64,000 nt of DNA. It comes from CAITWD01 sp963727285 (lineage in GTDB: Bacteria; Actinomycetota; Thermoleophilia; Miltoncostaeales; Miltoncostaeaceae). This document shows, piece by piece, positions 61,190-64,000 of the stretch. The translations under genes and the position numbers were made by a program. Within the stretch, counting starts at the first letter, position 1. Each line of letters starts with the position of its first letter. The notes below the pieces were generated by a model. That model saw only the letters and a program-made list of their open reading frames with translations, had not been told where the DNA came from and ran no database searches. Location of the stretch: NCBI GenBank assembly GCA_963727285.1, contig CAVSFF010000009.1, forward strand, positions 992,001 to 1,056,000, given 5' to 3'.

Positions 61190-62241
61190 GCCGCGCCTCC
61201 CGGCATCAGCGCGGATCCTCGCGGGTCGTCGTTCCAGGGGTCGGCGTAGACATCGTCCGCGAGGGCCGCTTCGGGGACGACCGGAGATCCCGCCGCAAAC
61301 TCGGCCGCGTCCTCGATGGTGGCGAGATTGGCCTCGCGGATGGCGGCGAGGTCGTCGGCGCTGACGATGCCTTCGCCGAGCAGGACCCGCTCGAACGTCA
61401 CCAGCGGATCGCGCGCACGCCAGCGTGCCTTCTCGTCTTCGGGGCGGGTCTTGTCGGGGTCGCTCATGGAGTGGCCGCGGTAGCGGTACGCGATCGCCTC
61501 GATCATCACCGGGTCGTGGGACGTGCGCGCATGGTGAGCCGCGTCGCTGACGGCCTGATGGACGGCGAGCACGTCCATCCCGTCGACCCGGCGGGATGGG
61601 ATGCCGAAGGCGTCGGCGCGCGTGAACAGCTCGGTCTCGGCCGAGGCGCGGTCGACGGCCGTGCCCATGCCGTACTGGTTGTTCAGGCAGAAGAAGACGA
61701 CCGGCAGGTTCCACAGCTTGGCCATGTTCAGCGACTCGGTCAGGACGCCCTGGTTGGTGGCGCCGTCACCGAACATCACGAGCGCCACGCCGTCGTCGCG
61801 ACGGTAGGCGATGGCGAACCCGAGACCGACCGCAAGCGGAATCGAGCCGCCGACGATGCCGTAGCCCCCGTAGAAGGCGCGCTCACGGTCCATGAGGTGC
61901 ATGGACCCGCCGTGGCCGCCGCACAGCCCGGTGCTGCGTCCGAACAGTTCGGCCATCACCGCGCGCGGATCGCTGCCGCGTGCGAGCGCCTGACCATGTT
62001 CGCGATAGGTGGAGGTGATCGGATCGGTCGGACGCAGTCCGAACACGGATCCGACGACGGCCGCCTCTTCGCCGATGGCCAGGTGGAGGAACCCGCCGAT
62101 GTTGCCGCGCATGTATTCCTCGGCGGCGCGTTCTTCGAAGACGCGGATCAGGTGCATGACCGTGAACATCTGGCGCATGAGGCCGGGGTCGGCACTCACG
62201 GGACCCGCCGTCTGCTGGCCTACCGAGCCGTCGTCAGCCAT
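61186..62241 (-). CDS. pdhA: Pyruvate dehydrogenase E1 alpha subunit
   Basis: Binds thiamine diphosphate and decarboxylates pyruvate together with PdhB. The 351-residue protein has GEEAAVVGSVFGL, GGHGGSMHL, and the cofactor motif GDGATNQG ending in NNQYGM. The phosphorylation-loop region YRYRGHSMSDPDKTR is present. ATG at 62241 opens the operon pdhA-pdhB-pdhC-lipB. The upstream 53-nt gap to the acetyltransferase gene is the likely promoter. Confidence 0.94.
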   Translation of the reverse strand: MADDGSVGQQTAGPVSADPGLMRQMFTVMHLIRVFEERAAEEYMRGNIGGFLHLAIGEEAAVVGSVFGLRPTDPITSTYREHGQALARGSDPRAVMAELFGRSTGLCGGHGGSMHLMDRERAFYGGYGIVGGSIPLAVGLGFAIAYRRDDGVALVMFGDGATNQGVLTESLNMAKLWNLPVVFFCLNNQYGMGTAVDRASAETELFTRADAFGIPSRRVDGMDVLAVHQAVSDAAHHARTSHDPVMIEAIAYRYRGHSMSDPDKTRPEDEKARWRARDPLVTFERVLLGEGIVSADDLAAIREANLATIEDAAEFAAGSPVVPEAALADDVYADPWNDDPRGSALMPGGAA

Positions 62242-62294
62242 CGAGTCCTCCGAAGCAGGATGCGTGCGAACCGGATTCTCGCACCTTTGCCCGC

Positions 62295-62831
62295 CTAGTC
62301 GCCGTCGGGGACGCTCCCGTCAACCCCGGGGAGGTCGAGGTGCCGCTCCACGAGCGTGACGTCGCGCCAGCGGCCACCGAGAGTCGCGTGGCTGTGGTGG
62401 GTGCCGACCGTGCGGAACCCGTGCGCGTGGGCGAGCCGCAGACCCGCCGGATTGTCGGCGAGGATCATCCCGACGAGCTTCCAGTAGCCGTAGGCCGGTG
62501 CGGCCTGCAGCAGGTGTTCCAGCAGTTCGCTGCCCACTCCCAGTCCCCGGGCGTCCCTGGCGACGTAGACGGTGTATTCGGCGACGCCCGCGTACCAGGG
62601 CCGGTGGGAGAACGGGGCCAGCGCCGACCAGCCGAGCCGGCGTCCGTCACGATCGGCGCAGAACACCGGTGCGTTTGCGGGCCGTGCCCCGAGCCAGGCC
62701 TGGCGTTCGGTGGCCGTATGCGGTCCGGTCGCGAAGGTCGCGTTGCCGTCGGCGATGCCTTCGTCGTAGATGCGGCCGATAAAGGCGGCATCGTCGGGTC
62801 CGGCGATATGGATCTTCAGCGGCTCAGGCAC
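62295..62831 (-). CDS. GNAT acetyltransferase (phosphinothricin-acetyltransferase-like)
   Basis: A 178-residue N-acetyltransferase. The acetyl-CoA loop is ARDARGLGVGSELL (R-x-x-G-x-G), preceded by VAEYTVYVA, and the C-terminal half has DNPAGLRLAHAHGFRTVGTHHSHATLGGRWRD, typical of the Pat/MnaT group. These enzymes act on amino-acid analogues such as methionine sulfoximine or phosphinothricin. The substrate is not certain. ATG at 62831 fits the usual length. Confidence 0.85.
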   Translation of the reverse strand: MPEPLKIHIAGPDDAAFIGRIYDEGIADGNATFATGPHTATERQAWLGARPANAPVFCADRDGRRLGWSALAPFSHRPWYAGVAEYTVYVARDARGLGVGSELLEHLLQAAPAYGYWKLVGMILADNPAGLRLAHAHGFRTVGTHHSHATLGGRWRDVTLVERHLDLPGVDGSVPDGD

Positions 62832-62950
62832 GGCATTTCACTCGTGTGGCATGGTACCCGCGTACGCGCCGCAGAGTCGCCCGGCTGCCCCGGATCCGAA
62901 CGGGGCCACGCGTGCCGGAGGCCGCGGACCCCCCGACGCCAGGAACCGGA

Positions 62951-63838
62951 ATGCCCGCACCGTACGACACCGATCCCAAGCTTGCCGCCTACGCCCACCC
63001 GGAGCGGCTCGTGACGACGCAGTGGCTTGCCGAGCATGCCGGCGATCCCGGGCTCGTGATCGCCGAGTCCGACGAGGACGTGCTGCTCTACGACACCGGG
63101 CACATCCCGGGCGCGGTCAAGATCGACTGGCACGCCGATCTCAACGACCCGGTGACGCGGGACTACGTCGATTCCGAGGGTTTTGCGCGCTTGATGTCCG
63201 CGAAGGGGATCTCCCGCGACACGACGATCGTGTTCTACGGCGACAACTTCAACTGGTGGGCCGCGTACGCCCTGTGGGTGTGCAGCCTGTTCGGGCACGG
63301 CGACGTGCGGTTGCTCGACGGCGGGCGCCAGCGCTGGATCGCCGAGGGGCGGCCGCTCGTGACCGAGGTCCCGACACCCGACCCGGTCGACTACCCGGTC
63401 GTCCCGCGCGACGACGCCACGATCCGGGCCTTCAAGGACGATGTGCTGGCCCACATCGGCAACGGGCCGCTGGTCGATGTGCGATCACCGGGCGAATACC
63501 GCGGCGAGCTCACCCACATGGCCGACTATCCCCAGGAGGGCGCATTGCGCGCGGGGCACATCCCGACGGCGCAAAACGTTCCCTGGCGTCGCGCGGCCAA
63601 TGAGGACGGAACGTTCCGCGATGTCGGCGAGCTGCAGGCGATCTATCTCGAGGAGCTCGGGATCGCGCCCGGCGACGATGTTGTCGCGTATTGCCGGATC
63701 GGCGAACGCTCGAGTCATACATGGTTCGTGCTGACGCACCTGCTGGGGCTCCCGAATGTCCGCAACTACGACGGGTCGTGGGTCGAGTGGGGCAATGCCG
63801 TGCGGGTACCGATCGAGCGCCCGGGGTCGGGGCAGTAG
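62951..63838 (+). CDS. Thiosulfate sulfurtransferase (tandem rhodanese)
   Basis: A 295-residue two-domain rhodanese. The N-terminal domain (about 16-140) lacks a catalytic Cys; the C-terminal domain has the active loop CRIGERSSHTW near residue 245, typical of thiosulfate:cyanide sulfurtransferases. ATG at 62951 follows AGGA at 62941-62944. It is followed after 2 nt by sufE, so it probably feeds persulfide sulfur to a sulfur-transfer path. Confidence 0.9.
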   Translation: MPAPYDTDPKLAAYAHPERLVTTQWLAEHAGDPGLVIAESDEDVLLYDTGHIPGAVKIDWHADLNDPVTRDYVDSEGFARLMSAKGISRDTTIVFYGDNFNWWAAYALWVCSLFGHGDVRLLDGGRQRWIAEGRPLVTEVPTPDPVDYPVVPRDDATIRAFKDDVLAHIGNGPLVDVRSPGEYRGELTHMADYPQEGALRAGHIPTAQNVPWRRAANEDGTFRDVGELQAIYLEELGIAPGDDVVAYCRIGERSSHTWFVLTHLLGLPNVRNYDGSWVEWGNAVRVPIERPGSGQ

Positions 63839-63840
63839 CC

Positions 63841-64000
63841 ATGCTCCCGCCCGAGCTCGAGGAGATCGTCGAGGATTTTCGTCTGTCGCCGAAGCAGATG
63901 CGATTGCAGATGCTGCTGGACTACTCCCGCAGCCTGCCGGCGCTCCCGGCGCGCTACGTCGACGCCCATGAGACGCTCGAGCGGGTAGAGGAGTGCCAGA
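63841..64000 (+). CDS. sufE: SufE-like sulfur acceptor protein, N-terminal part (runs off the window)
   Basis: SufE accepts sulfur on a Cys from the cysteine desulfurase SufS for iron-sulfur cluster assembly. Fifty-three codons are present. ELEEIVEDFRLSPKQMRLQMLLDYSRSLP matches the N-terminal helices, and the last codons (VEECQ) reach the conserved Cys in the ECQ motif. The start ATG at 63841 is 2 nt after the rhodanese stop, so the two are cotranscribed. Confidence 0.85.
   Translation, partial: MLPPELEEIVEDFRLSPKQMRLQMLLDYSRSLPALPARYVDAHETLERVEECQ

Overview
This is a high-GC bacterial chromosome segment centred on the replication origin. Genes are densely packed and most neighbours on one strand overlap by 4 nt (ATGA or GTGA). 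Peptidoglycan genes are present (a class A PBP and a MurJ-type flippase). No lipopolysaccharide or outer-membrane export gene is visible, which fits a single-membrane cell. A dehydratase of the FabZ type and separate accA/accD argue against a typical actinobacterium. Together with bifunctional nuclease, TreT, an F420-type LLM oxidoreductase and DciA, the gene set suggests a soil-type Terrabacteria lineage such as Chloroflexota or Dormibacterota. That placement is inference; a marker-gene tree would be needed.

Layout. 0-3.2 kb: start of ileS, an MtnX-like phosphatase, a hydrolase-fold protein without its serine nucleophile, a DagK-like lipid kinase and a small hypothetical protein. 3.2-10.1 kb: a tightly coupled fatty-acid operon (fabZ-fabH-fabD-fabG-fabF, a dual-specificity phosphatase, accD-accA) with no acpP. 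10.2-11.1 kb: a GalT-like transferase. 11.1-21.3 kb, all leftward: dnaA, dnaN, recF, dciA, gyrB, gyrA, preceded by an ATPase/winged-helix gene that reads into dnaA. About 21.35-21.68 kb: candidate oriC with DnaA boxes. 21.7-26.3 kb, all rightward: rpmH, rnpA, yidD, yidC, khpB, rsmG, parA, parB, with a parS palindrome at the rsmG start codon. Transcription diverging from 21.5 kb supports the origin call.

26.3-29.0 kb: an atypical NarL-type regulator, tRNA-Ile(GAT), bifunctional nuclease, chorismate mutase and tatC. 29.0-41.4 kb: one long leftward polysaccharide locus (FlgD-Ig-like membrane protein, two Wzy/WaaL-like proteins, a GT4, a deacetylase-GT4 fusion, a Wzz-like protein, a PQQ-propeller protein, a MurJ-like flippase and an ABC ATPase). 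41.5-45.8 kb: LLM oxidoreductase, moaC and two trehalose-synthesis enzymes (OtsA, TreT). 45.9-52.0 kb: an M28-like membrane protein, a multi-pass membrane protein, a class A PBP and a small membrane-anchored protein. 52.0-55.2 kb: a HAD phosphatase, then a trxB-trxA-fmdB-DUF156 regulator operon behind a regulator-type palindrome, then a membrane protein. 55.3-64.0 kb: an MFS transporter, rlmN, two very small proteins, the pyruvate dehydrogenase operon with lipB, a GNAT acetyltransferase, a rhodanese and the start of sufE.

Three conserved genes (parB, murJ, pdhB) carry a single frameshift each. murJ is broken by a perfect 7-bp tandem duplication. These may be assembly errors or real variation; the raw reads would settle it. 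The most interesting candidates are the DUF156-thioredoxin operon, the ATPase/winged-helix gene in front of dnaA, and the unusual polysaccharide locus.
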